DNA of 64,000 nt. Source: Otis tarda (Eukaryota; Chordata; Aves; Otidiformes; Otididae). Positions 13,054-25,236 of the stretch are shown here, one piece after another. The translations under genes were made by a program, and so were the position numbers. The notes under the pieces are model-generated. The model was not told the DNA's origin. It saw only the letters and a list, made by a program, of their open reading frames with translations, and searched no databases. Location: the NCBI GenBank assembly GCA_026413225.1, contig CM048591.1:41036803-41100802 (forward strand), written 5' to 3'. Numbering within the stretch: position 1 is the stretch's first letter; every line of letters begins with the position of its first letter.

Positions 13054-15997
13054 AGAATCCCAACCTCCAATATGATCAGAAATAAAACAATCTGAGGAAG
13101 AAAACCCATAAGTGGTCTTAAGGAAGTGAGTGAAATAAATGATGTGACCCAGTTTGCTTTTACTGGAAATCTGCTCTTGCCTGGGGCATTATAAAAATCA
13201 ATCAGACAGGTGAAAATAGAAAGTGAACGACCACCGGATGGTTTAACAAATTTATAAAAGTTTCATAGAAAACCTGGAGACCCTAAAAACGATTCTGAAT
13301 AAGTTCACATGCCAACTGCAAAAAGACACACAGATCACATCTTATAAAATGACACTTGCGTAAGTTATCCTTACATAGACGAGTAGACCAGCAGACTGCT
13401 TTAAAAATCCCCTGCAGCCCCGGACGTGCAGCAGGAGAGTTCTCACTGTAGCACTGCACAAGGAATGGTACAAAAGACACAAAGTCTTTTACAGGGCCAA
13501 ATTTCTTCCCTGATTAGAGAGAGAAAAGAGTGCTTGGTCTTGCTCGATCCATTTGGTTTGATCTGAATGACTGATGAAGGATTGCAAATATGTGGACGAC
13601 CAGTGGATTGGCATTAATTTCTGTTGACTGATGACCGCGCAAAGCAGAAGGGTCAGAAACAGCATGACGCAGGTTTGAGAAGGATGCGGCTGTTGACACA
13701 CTGGAAAGTCTGCCGGTGAGTGTCTGGGAAGCACTCACACTGTGAAAGTCTTGAGGCAAACCTGTAGGCAATGTTTGTCTGTGTACACAGACCTGGGCAC
13801 AAGTGACAACTTTGTTCTTCCTGTCTGAACTGGGGACTGTCCAATATTGTCTTGTGATGGATGATGAACTGTGGATCTGCTTGGACTTTGGATGCATTTG
13901 GGAGCAGGTGGGTCATGAGTACCCAGGTGAGGGCTCAGTCCCAAAGGAGAGTGAACAGAGGAAGAAAGCCAGTCCCTACTGCTTTGGAAATACTCTCATT
14001 GACAGAAGGTGTAGATGTGACGACAGAGTTCACCTGTGGTAAGGTAAAATCAGGTAAACCGGTAAGTGACAGAGAGAAAATTTTTCATCAAAACATAGAC
14101 AAAAGTGTTCAGGGTCCAGGATCTCAACCACTGACTTTTTGCAAGACCAGGCTGAAAACAGACCTGAAAAGAAAATAAAATATCTGGGCTGCATGAAATA
14201 GAGTCTAATAGCAGATACAGACAGACGATGTGAGCAAAACTGGCAAAAACATGTATTTCCTTTCAGAACAACAAAAACAAGTACACCAGTGGTTACTAAT
14301 AGAGATAGGAACCTGTATGAAATGTTGACATTTATCAAACATTCTGCAATAGAAAATGAGCTTAGCTTAACAAGTATCATGTTCCAGGCCTGAAAGCATA
14401 TGAAATGAGAGAGACAGAAACAGATCTTTTATTTTGAGAAAAAAAGTTACACCCAACAGTGAAGAAGGTAATCAGTCAAATTAATCAAGGAAAGCATCAG
14501 AGAAAGCAGTATTGGGTTATAGTTAGCAGCCTGTGAGTAAAAACTAACTGGAATTAAAAGTAAGGTTACCATGGAAGACTAAAATAGTAATTCTGCTGAT
14601 ATATATGACATAAATTACAAAGCAAACCTTAATTGTTCTGTGTTTATCACTGTTTCTTACCATATGGTAGTGAAAGAAGTTTTTACTACCTTAGTAGGCT
14701 AAAACAACATGATTTTGTTGTAAATTACTACACTGACTCCAGTCCTGATGTTATGAAAATTAGTGGCAAAGCTGTGAAAGAAGGTTATTTAGAGATAAGT
14801 TTGAATTTCTGAAAGGAAGCACTAAATCTCAGAAAATCACCCCAACCTGGACTCTGCCACAGGCAATAAATCAGAAAAAAAAATTGTATCTGAAAGAGAG
14901 GGAAATATGAACAACATTCTAGTCATTACACTGTAATAGGGAAACACAAATATTATAGCTGTACTGCATAATAGGAATTGTGTTCTCTACAATGAAGATA
15001 CATTCAACAAGTAATCTACCTATTCTGTCCTAGCTTGATGTACATCACCGCTCAGAACACATGAAAAAACACTTGCAAATTCAAGGCAAAAAATCATACT
15101 GCAAATTCTGTTTTCAAATTTAGAAACTCAGTGTAGAACTATATGCATTTGCACATTTTAAGCACTTTACACTTTTAATTCGTCTCAAAATAAATGTGCC
15201 TACATATGCAGTGTAAAACACATATGAAGATGGCAGTACAGCTTTCTTTTGGATACTAAACAGTAAAAATGCCAAATGTTCACAGAAGTTGGCAGAATAC
15301 CTTATTATACTGGTGCTTGTCAATAGAAAACCATTTAAAATAATCTCTGAGGGCAAGATTTCTCAAACAAGAGTGGGATAGCTGCTCCACAAATCAAGTA
15401 AACAATTTCAGTGTTATTCTCTTCACTGTTTAGTCTCACTTAAGGAAGTCTTGCTGAACACATACTTTCCCCTAAGAGAGGCTGTAAAGATAACACTATC
15501 ACACTCCTTCCTAAAGCAGCCTGAGAGCATTGCATGGTTACAGCTCTGTCAGGGATGAATGAACACCAAGGTGATTACTTGAACATCTGTCTTTGGCTAT
15601 TGCAACCTTAACTCCTTTTTAATATTTTATACTGTTTAAAATTGATAATTACCATTACAAACAGCAACAATAATAACATTCATGTACTTTCTTATTTAAA
15701 ACATCAATGTATGCTGTGATCTCTAGCTTCTGCATGACCAAAGTGTATGAAAAATTATTTACCTCGTGAAATATTTTATCTCTTCATCTACTTAATACTT
15801 TGATAATAGAATCCAATATACTTATGTTTTTGTGTAGTTTATCTTCTGCACGGAGTTCACCCAGGAAATTATGCCTACATATATTGGTTAAAATATTAAG
15901 TAAGATGTAACAAGTGACCAGAAAAGGAGAATACCTTATTATATGTTTGTGGTTTAAATATAATGCCAGGCAGTACGTAGTACCATAGGCCAAGATT
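13054..15997. other. Anonymous unique sequence, no gene recognised
   Basis: Several overlapping frames of 60-127 codons lie on both strands around 13,490-14,380, but none has a recognisable motif and they mutually overlap, which argues against coding. The rest is AT-rich. Nothing else is supported. Confidence 0.55.
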
Positions 15998-16471
15998 ACA
16001 GTGTTATTTTTGTGGGGAGTAGAACTGCCTCATGTCTGCTAGCTCATTTTACATAGACCAAGTAGATACTACTGAAGACATCATTTACACCTGTATTAAA
16101 AGTTATCAGAACCTGCCAGAACAGGAATGCACATATGTAACTAGCTTTGTACATGGTTAGTAAAAACAGGTATTTGGACTCTTCATAGCTCACAGATTAA
16201 TCACAATGTGTATTTATGTAAAGAGGTCTTTTAAGACCTCTCCTCGTAGGCTGCTGACCAGAACAGAGAAATTGGTTCACTTCACAGGCTGGACTTTTGG
16301 TACAGATACAGATTTTTCTTGATTTCCATTTCCATTCTCTTAAATTTCCACATATGCCACTCAAAAGAAACTCTGAATTCAATAATAAAAATAGGTATCA
16401 AAAGTTGAGTTAAATTTTAATATATTCAATTATTCTGATCTCTTGGGAACTGAAAATCTATTACTCATTAT
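15998..16471 (+). repeat. Inverted duplication, copy A (474 bp)
   Basis: This segment matches the reverse complement of 24764-25236 along its full length. By direct reading I count three substitutions (T/C near 16,049, C/T at 16,254, T/C near 16,297) and one extra T in a T-run near 16,315. Similarity stops abruptly at both ends and the flanks are unrelated. There is no target-site duplication, no LTR-type TG...CA ends and no LINE tail, so it does not look like a standard transposon copy. It contains an internal 9-bp-stem palindrome (AGAGGTCTT, TT, AAGACCTCT) at about 16,222-16,241. Confidence 0.9.
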
Positions 16472-18639
16472 CTGCATCTGTCCCATCCTCTCCAGTGCAC
16501 GTTTCAGGACTTTGTGCAATTTCTACACATACAATATATCGCGATTTGCCACAAGATTTACAGAAAAGCTAAGATGTTAGTAAGGTATCATTTGCTTTTA
16601 AAGTAAAACATGCCAGTGAAGATTTGTCAACCCAAATCAGAAGCCATCAAATTCCTCAACAATGAAGAAAGTGGTGTATATCTTGCACGTGACCCTTGGT
16701 TTCGGGAACTTTTTGAAGAGCTTCATATTATAGAGCTCTGGGAGCACTGTGGAAACAAGAGAAATTATAGCTCTTGTCAGTATGATCACTGGGAAAAAAC
16801 ACATCATCAAATCCATGCAGTTGAAGTCATGTCTGAAACATATGTCTGTCAAAAATTAAAATGAAATGAAAAAGAGTTGGAGGTGTTATATTATGCCTGG
16901 CTTCCATTTTCCTACCTTGAAGATTGTTGGACCAATACAAAAAGTTGTCCTTTGCCTGAAAGGTGGGGACAGGGATGACGTACGCCCATTGGGCCAAATT
17001 CCCAGTACACTTGAAATAGTAGGAGCACAGAAAGGCAAAATGAACTGGAAGTCATTAGAAAACCTATGTCATTAATACTGCTTTATGATCTACAGCCTTA
17101 CGGTCTTAGATCTCCAGCTGCCTGTCACAATACAGAAATAACAGAAGCAGTTTATATTTCCTACTGTTCCTGCTTCCTCTAAATGCGGAAATCTGGCAGC
17201 TGTGAACATCTAGAATGCTTGTCCTATTATTTCCATTTTTTCAATGTGGATAACTAAGGAAGATCTAATATTCTGGGGCTCTGGCATTTGTTCTCCTTCC
17301 CTAGAGACTGAGTTTTAGTTTTGCTCACCTGTAAGTGACTGTTAAGCTCATCAGTGGTGGCTTTCTGTGGTGGGAGAAGTGGTGACTATTTCGTGTGTGG
17401 GAATAGAGATAAATTTTAAAGATTTAACCCATATGTTTAGATAACAGTTTGGGTTGTGAAACCTTTGGTAGAAGTTCTGATCACAGTAGCTGGGGAAAAA
17501 AAGATCTGCACTGACTGTGCGTAGCACATATTTGGCTTATTTGAGTAGCAGTATGCAAACTGATGTATGTTCACTAATCTGCTCCACTACCTCACAAACA
17601 TTCTCATCTTAACATAAGGCCCAGAAAAAAAGTCACTGCTTTACAAAAATCAGATCTGGTATCACACAAGATTGATTTGCTTTGCTTTTATCAAACAAGT
17701 TAATGCATCATCTGAACTAAAAGCCCAGCCTCTCCACAGGAAAATACCTATATTAAAGACTTTGTCTAAAAGATTTAATGACGTCATTTTTGTAGGTATT
17801 TTTTCAGGGAGAAGGGGAATATTTACCATGGGTGAAAGAAGAACTTTGTGATAAGAAAATTCTGTTTTGAAAGCCTATTTGAAGGCTTTCAAAAATTCCG
17901 GCAGAGGACATGAGATCAGTCTGTGTAGGAAAAAGGTTCCGCTCCAGCATGGTGTCTGATGTGTGCACGCTTACCCCAGCTTAGTATTTTTTCTCCATCT
18001 TCCATCACCACCCAAATTTTGAACAACAAGGATTTTAAAAGCCACTCTTGAAGTAAGCTGCAATCAATTTTTCAGATTGTTTTCTAAACCTCTTTAGGAA
18101 GTTCACAGGACACCCCACAACTTCTGGCCACACCTCCCACCCCTCATTAGAGAGGAGAAATGTGCTAAAAGTGACAGGAGAGAAGAGTCCGCATGCAAAC
18201 ACTTGTCTTCAATAATTAGAAAGTAATAGGAAAGAAATAATCACATATGTACAAATGGCAAACCGACTCATGCCTCAGCAATCTGCTTTTTCGCTATGAC
18301 TGAGCACGCAAGTTCATTTTTGAAGCAGTAATTCGAATGGTGTAAAGGGAGATCTGTTTGTTTGCTTCCTCTCCCCCTGCCCCAAGACAGAGCATTAGTT
18401 AAAAAAACAAATGAAGGAAAATTCCCCGAAGAACCTTAGCAGGGAACAAGAAAAACATCCATTGTAAACAGCGGGTGGGTCTTCTGACAGGCTTTGTTTG
18501 CAAATGATAACAATTACAGGTAATTTTTCATTTCAATTGGAAGAACAGGTATAAAAAAAAAAGGAGAGCGAAAGAAACAGAGAGCGAATGAGATTTCCCA
18601 AGCGTCTTATTCCCTCCCAGGTCTACAACCTAACAGGAG

Positions 18640-19340
18640 TGTAGAGAGCTCGGTAGTTTCTTCTCATTCCATTAAGTGAGATCTAATTGTGTCTCTTCTG
18701 TCTGTTGGCAGATGCGGTTTCTACATAACAACAGCCCAGAGACAGAGCTGCCTGATTAATGCCTCCAGCTGTCATATGCCCCATTATCTGTGCATTTGCA
18801 TAACTTAATGGTTTAGGACAGGGGAGAGAGGATGCTTAATTTAATGTTTAGCAGGCCCTTGATAGCTGAATAATTTAAGAACTGTCAAGGGAGGTCAGTC
18901 CTACAGCGATTCAGCAAGACAGCTATGATTTCTGAATATCATTAAAATCCTTACTTAGGATAATTTGAAAAAAAAAAAAAAGAAAGGAGGGGGCGCAGAA
19001 GAACAACCATGCCTGAAAGGAGGCCCTGCTTCTCTGTTAACCATTCCTTCCCTGAGGACTAGGAGAAAGACTCGGGGAAAAAACATCAATTCATATCATG
19101 GCCAAGAGAGAAAGGGTTAACCGTATGCTTTCTCTCCCCCATCCCCCAGTCTTATTCTCATTGCTGAAGGGTGGAAATAAAGAATTTACTTAAATTCAAC
19201 TAACAGCCCAACATGCTTTGAACAGGAAACACTCTCGGTTTCATTAGATGCAAATGAATATTATTAAGCTAATCTGCCATTTGTTTTCTAATTATGTGTC
19301 AGAAAGCACCACAGTGGCAGCTGAGGCAACTGCCAGGGTG
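18640..19340. promoter_or_regulatory. Putative conserved regulatory block (octamer/homeodomain motifs)
   Basis: Seen: a dense set of TAAT cores, the POU octamer ATTTGCAT at 18794-18801, a second octamer in opposite orientation (ATGCAAAT) at 19248-19255, an E-box CAGCTG near 18,768, and a TCF/LEF-like CTTTGAA near 19,216. The complexity is balanced, unlike the AT-rich surroundings. Known: vertebrate developmental enhancers in gene deserts often have this makeup. Inference: one or more conserved non-coding elements. No alignment was possible, so conservation is not shown. Confidence 0.35.
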
Positions 19341-19827
19341 CATTTATTTATCTTCCAATACTATGTTTACTGACCGACTACAGCACAGAGCGATTAGGAT
19401 TAAATAAAAAGAGATAAAAAAAAAAAGATTTATTTTTTTCAAGTTGATTACTGCTGTTCTTTTCCAAGTTCATCAACTTCTGCATGACATTGGACCGTAT
19501 TTTAAGAACTGATAAAATGGAGCTATTTAGGTTAGGCATTCTGTCATAACACAAAAATGGATGAAAAAAAGTATCTTGCGGCTGGACTGACCCTGCGTAT
19601 TTGGTAGCCAAATCAAGGACTTGCTTAGTGAGCCACAGAGCCATGCTCCGCTATTTCTATTGAGTTCCTTGCATTCGTCTGGCCCTGTCCTCCACTCTCC
19701 CAAACCAAAGCTCTGCATTTCCTGAGATCTGGCACTCTGAAGACCATTTGATTAAGAATTAAACTATTGCAAGATGTGCTGATGATAAAGAAGTAATCTG
19801 TGAAACTACCAGTGCCCTACACCCTTT

Positions 19828-19934
19828 ATGTCAGCGTGTGTGTACACACAGCCTGTATGCACCTGTACACACAAACATATGTACACACAACTGGGTGAGC
19901 TACCTAGATTTTTGGGAATGTGTGTGTGTGTTCT
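19828..19934. repeat. CA/TG-rich imperfect microsatellite
   Basis: Alternating GTGTGTGTACACACA, several ACACAC words and a terminal TGTGTGTGTG make an interrupted (CA)n/(TG)n patch with local self-complementarity. It could adopt Z-form or hairpin structures. No gene function is implied; the short frame running through it arises from the repeat. Confidence 0.75.
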
Positions 19935-22900
19935 AGATCAATGGCTTAGAACACCATCTGACATGGGAGCATCTAGTTTTCTTCTGAGATTCAGAAAAAT
20001 GCGTATGGAAAATTGAGTTGGAGGATTATCCTGAGTCAAAGGAGAGCAATTGCTGTGGCTGACTGGCAGTTGCCCAGGGGACTGAGTACCTCCTGTCTTT
20101 GTGCTGTTGAAATCTCCTTCCAAGCCATTATTTTCTTTACATTTTTTAAATATGGAAACTCAACAGTTGTCAGCTGAATTAACCATTCAATGGGTTTAGT
20201 CTGTAAATAACGACCTGCATCGTCACCTTGCAGTTCTTACTGCAAGACACTTGACAGACATTTGGTGGGGTGGGGTAGAAGAGCTGTAAAGGCATGGAAA
20301 TGAAAAAGAAATCTGCTCCTCTGTTACTGGCCTGTTTTGTCCTTTTTTATGATCTTCCCTGGAAGTACGCAGTACTCAAGAGAACAGGATGTAGGACTCA
20401 ATGGCACACTCGTTGGGTGTTGTGTGGTGATTTTTATACACAGAAATGATCCATGGTAGCAAAGTTGTGGATAGCTCTGGTTTGTACTCCTGAGGAAATG
20501 AAAGATGATGCCAGCTTTTTTTTTTTTGTTTACCATTTCTTGCTTGCAGAAAGCAAGATTTTTTTTTTATTCACTGATATAATTTTTAATGTTTGTTTGA
20601 TTTTCTTTTCAGTTGCTTTGTTTTAAAAGAGGAAATTGAGAAACAAATGTGCATTGTGAAGCTCAGTTTCTGAGAGATAGATTTCCATCAGGTTCATTTC
20701 CGGCCATTGCCTTTTTGTTGCTTCCTAGCAGGGAATTGATTAGAAGCAGTGTGAAGCCAAAGTAGAAACCAGAATCTTTTATTTGGTGGAAACATGTAGT
20801 TCCAGGTTAGAGACCTCACTTTTAAGCATATATTCCTGCATTGTTGGCCTTCGAATAATTTTGCTCTGGTTTTTTTTCAGAGACAAATTTAGTATTAATG
20901 CTGGAAACCCTTAAATGACAACATTGTCCATTCTTAGGCTTCTACTAACAGAACAAGAATAAGAAACAAAATGGGAAAGGAAAAAAACCCTTATGCATGG
21001 TAACATAAATCATCACAGTTGTTCCAATCAGCACATATGGTATGGTAACATTGCCCACTGCTTTGAGACCCTCTAATGGAAGACCATATGGGCTGCTGCT
21101 GCATCAAAACACAATAGGCCTGTGTTTAGGACTCCGTAGTGACCTGGATTCAGAACTTCCTTGCTTTTATTGGTTTGTGTGTCTGTATCAACATTTTTTC
21201 TTCCATCATAGTGGGGATTTTTTTGGTTTGGTGTTTTTTTTTTCCCTAATTCCTTTGTTCAGTGACAGATTCCTACAGATAGAGCAAGACAAATATTTGT
21301 CTGTGTATTTTGTATTTCATGTGATTACCTTTGCATATTTCGGGACATTTCCAGATTTCAGGAACAGTGAGAGAACATTACATCTGGATCACTTTGTAAG
21401 AATAAATTCATATAGAGAAAAAGTATTTTCCTTTCTCTGGTGCATATTTTTTGAATCACAAAACCCATTTGTTTGGAATAATGGAAACTAGGGTGCTGTC
21501 CTGAGCTTTCTAATGGTTCACAGTCAATGCCTTGTGAAAGTCACTCTGTCCTATGGCTGCACTGAAAGAGTTGCAATGCAAAATACTGTTAAAGCTGTAG
21601 AACTAGGGTGTTATAAATTTTATTTACCTAAAAGCTTCCGCACCATTACTGAAGTGGGCACAACGAATACCCCTGGATCTAAACACTCTAGCACACTGAT
21701 ACTTGGTACTAAGGGTACAGATACAACATACTTTCTTGCTTTTCCCGTACTCACCGATTCCCTAAAAAGAATCTGTCACAACCTCTTTTTTTTTTCAGGC
21801 AAAACATTTAAAACCTCCACGGATTTCACACTATTTTCTGTCAAAAGATTCTCTTTGTTTTCAGTCATGGCCCTCCAGCCAGTTACGGCTCTTTAGCCCA
21901 GCCCTCAGATGAAGAAAAGTGGGTGAGATCCTCCATTTCCCACCCACCCCCCAAAAAGAACAGCAGCAGATAGGTGGTGGCCTCTCTTGGTCTGTCCTGT
22001 GGCGTGCAGGCAACCAGTGGCTTTGTATAATGGTATTCCTCCTTCTCCTCCTCTTAAATGATCTGTTATGCATGGGTCAAGGATAACGTTCTTGATCTAC
22101 TCAGCTTTTCTGAAGTATAACAAAAGTATAATCACCAAGGGCTATGCATTCACCAAGGACCTGCCAAGCCCAATGTAAGACAGAAAACAGCAGGTGGATA
22201 TGGAGGACAGATGGGGACATGGTTATTAACACAATGATGGAGAGTGGCTGTCTGGAGAATGGTTTCTCTTTCTGTTCCCAAAGTGGACAGGTTTCCTCTG
22301 GCAGCTGGAGCTATCTGGTGGGAATGAATACAGGCAGAGGAGGGCATATGTCTTCACATTGTCAGCAGGGAAATAGGGCATGAAGATCCCTTCAAGTGAT
22401 AGCTCTTCTGCCTCCAGGATGGGTTTAAACTGAATTTTCCTTGCAGATAGGGGTTTTGAGAAGTACCAGGCTTCAATGGCAGTAGGTGTATATGGAAGCA
22501 TAAGGGGCTTAAACGGATAGCGACCGGGCTCAGACCATGGCAGAAGGACGCACGGATGCAGTGAGACAGGAAAGCTGGGCATTACTTGCTAACAACATAA
22601 ACATATTTCTGTCAGACTTTTATAACCAGTATTCCAGGGCAAGGGTACAAGTTTAACAATCTAGCTATGCAACAAAGTCCTCATCATTCCAGCATCATGT
22701 AACTGTTTATTTTGTAACTGCTTCTTCTATCAGTACTATTGCTTTGATGCTTATGTGGCATGAATTTGAAATTAATTGTATTACTTGACACTACTGTACA
22801 GTACAATAAGTAGCAAGTTAAACAGCCAGCATAACCCCAACCTCTTAGTTATTTTTAGGTAGGGAAAAGGCAGGGATGGCAGGAATAATTATTTTTGGTA

Positions 22901-23814
22901 AATTCCTTTAATTGCTCCAGGTCTCTCCCCTACTTAACAACGTTTAACTTTCCTTTCAAGATTTCTTTCTTCAGTGCTCTGTCACACCTATCAAGTGTCC
23001 CTACTCAAATCTGATTTTAAGCTTTGAACCTATTCAGATAACCCCCGTAACTTAAATTCTTGATTCTGAAACATGGGCCAGAAAATTCTGTGAAAGAAGA
23101 ATGGCAAATGGCAAAACGGAAAATAATTGCTAATATAGACTTATTCAGGAGCAGAAAGGAACAGGGAAGCTTCCGTTTTCTTCCCTATCCTTCTGAAGTA
23201 GATGGGATTCTTCCAAATCTCAAAATTAGGTTTGGTTTTAGGGAAAGGTTTCAGTCAGTGCTTGTCCTTCTAAATCAATTTCAAAACATAAATTCTGCGA
23301 TAAATGCCTGATGTCCTGCATGCAGATTCAAAACCCACTTTTCTGATTCTGTCTTTTTCTATCACACAGAAAACACCAAGAAGTCTCACATTCATATTCT
23401 CCCACTCACACATTTAGTGGAAAACAATGCAAATGTTCTTCTGCTGCACTGGATGTCACCTAGATGAAAATTTAAAAATTAAATATCCTCTTCCCGCTGT
23501 TTCCAGAGGCGATTAGGATGACAAGTTAATCAAGACTTCATCTAAGTCCTGCATTTTTCTATTCATCCCATCACAGTTCTTCTAATGTAGCTGTCCAGTC
23601 CACTCAAAGCAGGCTTTTAAAAAGGACTGGATATGTCGCAGATTTACCTTGCTGAAAAATCCCCTAGTGTCTTCCTTAACTAGCCACATATGAAGCAAAA
23701 CCCAGAAAGACTGCAGGTGTCTCAGAGAGGTGGCTATTAGGAGGACAGCTGGAGTGACCTCGGTGCCCTGAACTGAAACCTAAGGAGACCCAGAGAGAGT
23801 CCTTGGCAGAGTGT

Positions 23815-23965
23815 CATGCTTCCCTGTGACCTGGGGAAATCATTTATGCTCCTGTCTGCTCAAGGGTCCTCATTTGCAAAAGAAGAATTTCTCTCTGCTT
23901 TAAGGGTTCTGCACCACTAATGACAGGGAGTGTTCAACTTCTGAGAGGATGAAAGAAATCAGATA
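23815..23965 (+). repeat. Decayed MIR-like or CR1/L3-tail-like repeat
   Basis: The phrase around 23,826-23,885 (CTGTGACCTGGGGAAATCA followed by a CCTC-ATTTG-CAAAA stretch) resembles the conserved core of amniote MIR SINEs and related LINE tails, which read roughly as tRNA-derived core followed by a 'cctcatctgtaaaatg' block. Divergence is high, so family assignment is uncertain. Confidence 0.4.
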
Positions 23966-24639
23966 TATGCTGGTTGTCTTTAACCTGCTTTGTGCCTTTT
24001 GGGGTCCAATGCGTAAAGAATACAATTTTCCTACACCGCCTACCACGCTACATATAATTCACAGGATTTAAATAGGAATCAGGAGAATCATATCACATGA
24101 TGGGGCTGACAGTCCTAAAGAACAGAGGTGGTTAAAGATAGTCTTTCAAGAGATAGAACAATTGGGTTCAAGGCCCTGGGTATTTTAAAACTACCCGTGA
24201 GTTCAGAAGGGAGGCCATTTGCAACCTCCTGCTGCCTCGGCCATACCCTGGGCTGCCCTGCAGTCTGAGTGTGGGAAGGGAATGGTATTTCATATGTATT
24301 CAACTGTTGTTTTTCTTTTGTTATCATCTTCTGTAGCTGGTATATAATGAAAGGACATCTATTTAAAAGTGTTATGTTTCCCTTCTGAGGTTTTCATGAG
24401 AAATGCACAGATTATGGCAATTTTCTCCTCTCTGTAATATGACATTTTACTTTTAAATGGACTCTAATGTTAATAAAGTCTTTATAAACTCTAGCAGCAT
24501 AACAATAGTGATAGAGCTTGTCTTTTTTCTCAGCCACAAAAATAAAGAAAGTGTGTCCTGAATAATTTTTCCTAAGAAGCTCTAGCAGAAATCCCTTACA
24601 AATGTTACATGAAAGGGATGCTGCGAAAACTGGGCTAAA

Positions 24640-24790
24640 GTAAGTGCTCCTCAGCTCAGCCTGAGGTGGAAGTCTCTCTGGTCAAGTCACTGTTCCTCTG
24701 TTTTTGGTTTCACTGGTTAAAGCCCATCAGGAATACAACTATGTCTCAAATCTTCTGATCTGTATAATGAGTAATAGATTTTCAGTTCCC
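24640..24790 (+). repeat. Decayed MIR-like repeat abutting the inverted duplication
   Basis: Words such as GGTCAAGTCACTGTTCCTCTG near 24,678-24,700, then CTTCTGATCTGTATAATGAGTAATAG at the end, resemble the distal MIR core, with an unrelated insert of roughly 50 bases between them. The recognisable text continues across the edge of inverted copy B (24,764), which would hint that copy B sits in its original context. This is a by-eye match only. Confidence 0.3.
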
Positions 24791-25236
24791 AAGAGATCAG
24801 AATAATTGAATATATTAAAATTTAACTCAACTTTTGATACCTATTTTTATTATTGAATTCAGAGTTTCTTTTGAGTGGCATATGTGGAAATTTAAGAGAA
24901 TGGAAATGGAAATCAAGAAAATCTGTATCTGTACCGAAAGTCCAGCCTGTGAAGTGAACCAATTTCTCTGTTCTGGTCAACAGCCTACGAGGAGAGGTCT
25001 TAAAAGACCTCTTTACATAAATACACATTGTGATTAATCTGTGAGCTATGAAGAGTCCAAATACCTGTTTTTACTAACCATGTACAAAGCTAGTTACATA
25101 TGTGCATTCCTGTTCTGGCAGGTTCTGATAACTTTTAATACAGGTGTAAATGATGTCTTCAGTAGTATCTACTTGGTCTATGTGAAATGAGCTAGCAGAC
25201 ATGAGGCAGTTCTACTCCCCACAAAAATAACACTGT
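24764..25236 (-). repeat. Inverted duplication, copy B (473 bp)
   Basis: Reverse-complement partner of 15998-16471, differing by three substitutions and one single-base indel. Boundaries are sharp on both sides (CACTGT at the right end and ATAATGAG at the left end are shared; the next bases differ). Such low divergence over non-coding DNA implies either a very recent duplication, ongoing gene conversion between the arms, or an assembly error. No ORF in it resembles a known protein; the identical peptide encoded in both copies is simply due to the duplication. Confidence 0.9.

Larger units (their letters stand above)
16472..24763. other. 8.3-kb spacer between inverted copies, no gene recognised
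   Basis: The sequence between the two inverted copies is single copy as far as can be seen within this window. It contains the regulatory-looking block at about 18,640-19,340, a CA/TG-rich patch near 19.85 kb and MIR-like remnants at 23.8 and 24.6 kb. The longest frame (149 codons, 21,042-21,491 plus strand) has no recognisable domain and is rich in hydrophobic residues from T-rich DNA, so it is not called as a gene. Confidence 0.6.

Noticed and set aside
16197..16382. Peptide shared between a minus-strand frame here and a plus-strand frame at 24,834-25,037
   Set aside because: The identity is due to the inverted DNA duplication and extends equally over non-coding parts, so it is not evidence for a conserved protein.
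16610..16864. 84-codon plus-strand frame with a protein-like appearance
   Set aside because: No recognisable family, a similar-length frame lies on the other strand, and no splice or promoter context supports it.
21042..21491. 149-codon plus-strand frame rich in F, L and Y
   Set aside because: The composition follows from T-rich DNA; apparent membrane segments are expected by chance.
15998..25236. Large DNA transposon with 474-bp terminal inverted repeats
   Set aside because: No transposase-like frame occurs in the 8.3-kb interior, no target-site duplication flanks the arms, and the interior looks like ordinary or regulatory host DNA.
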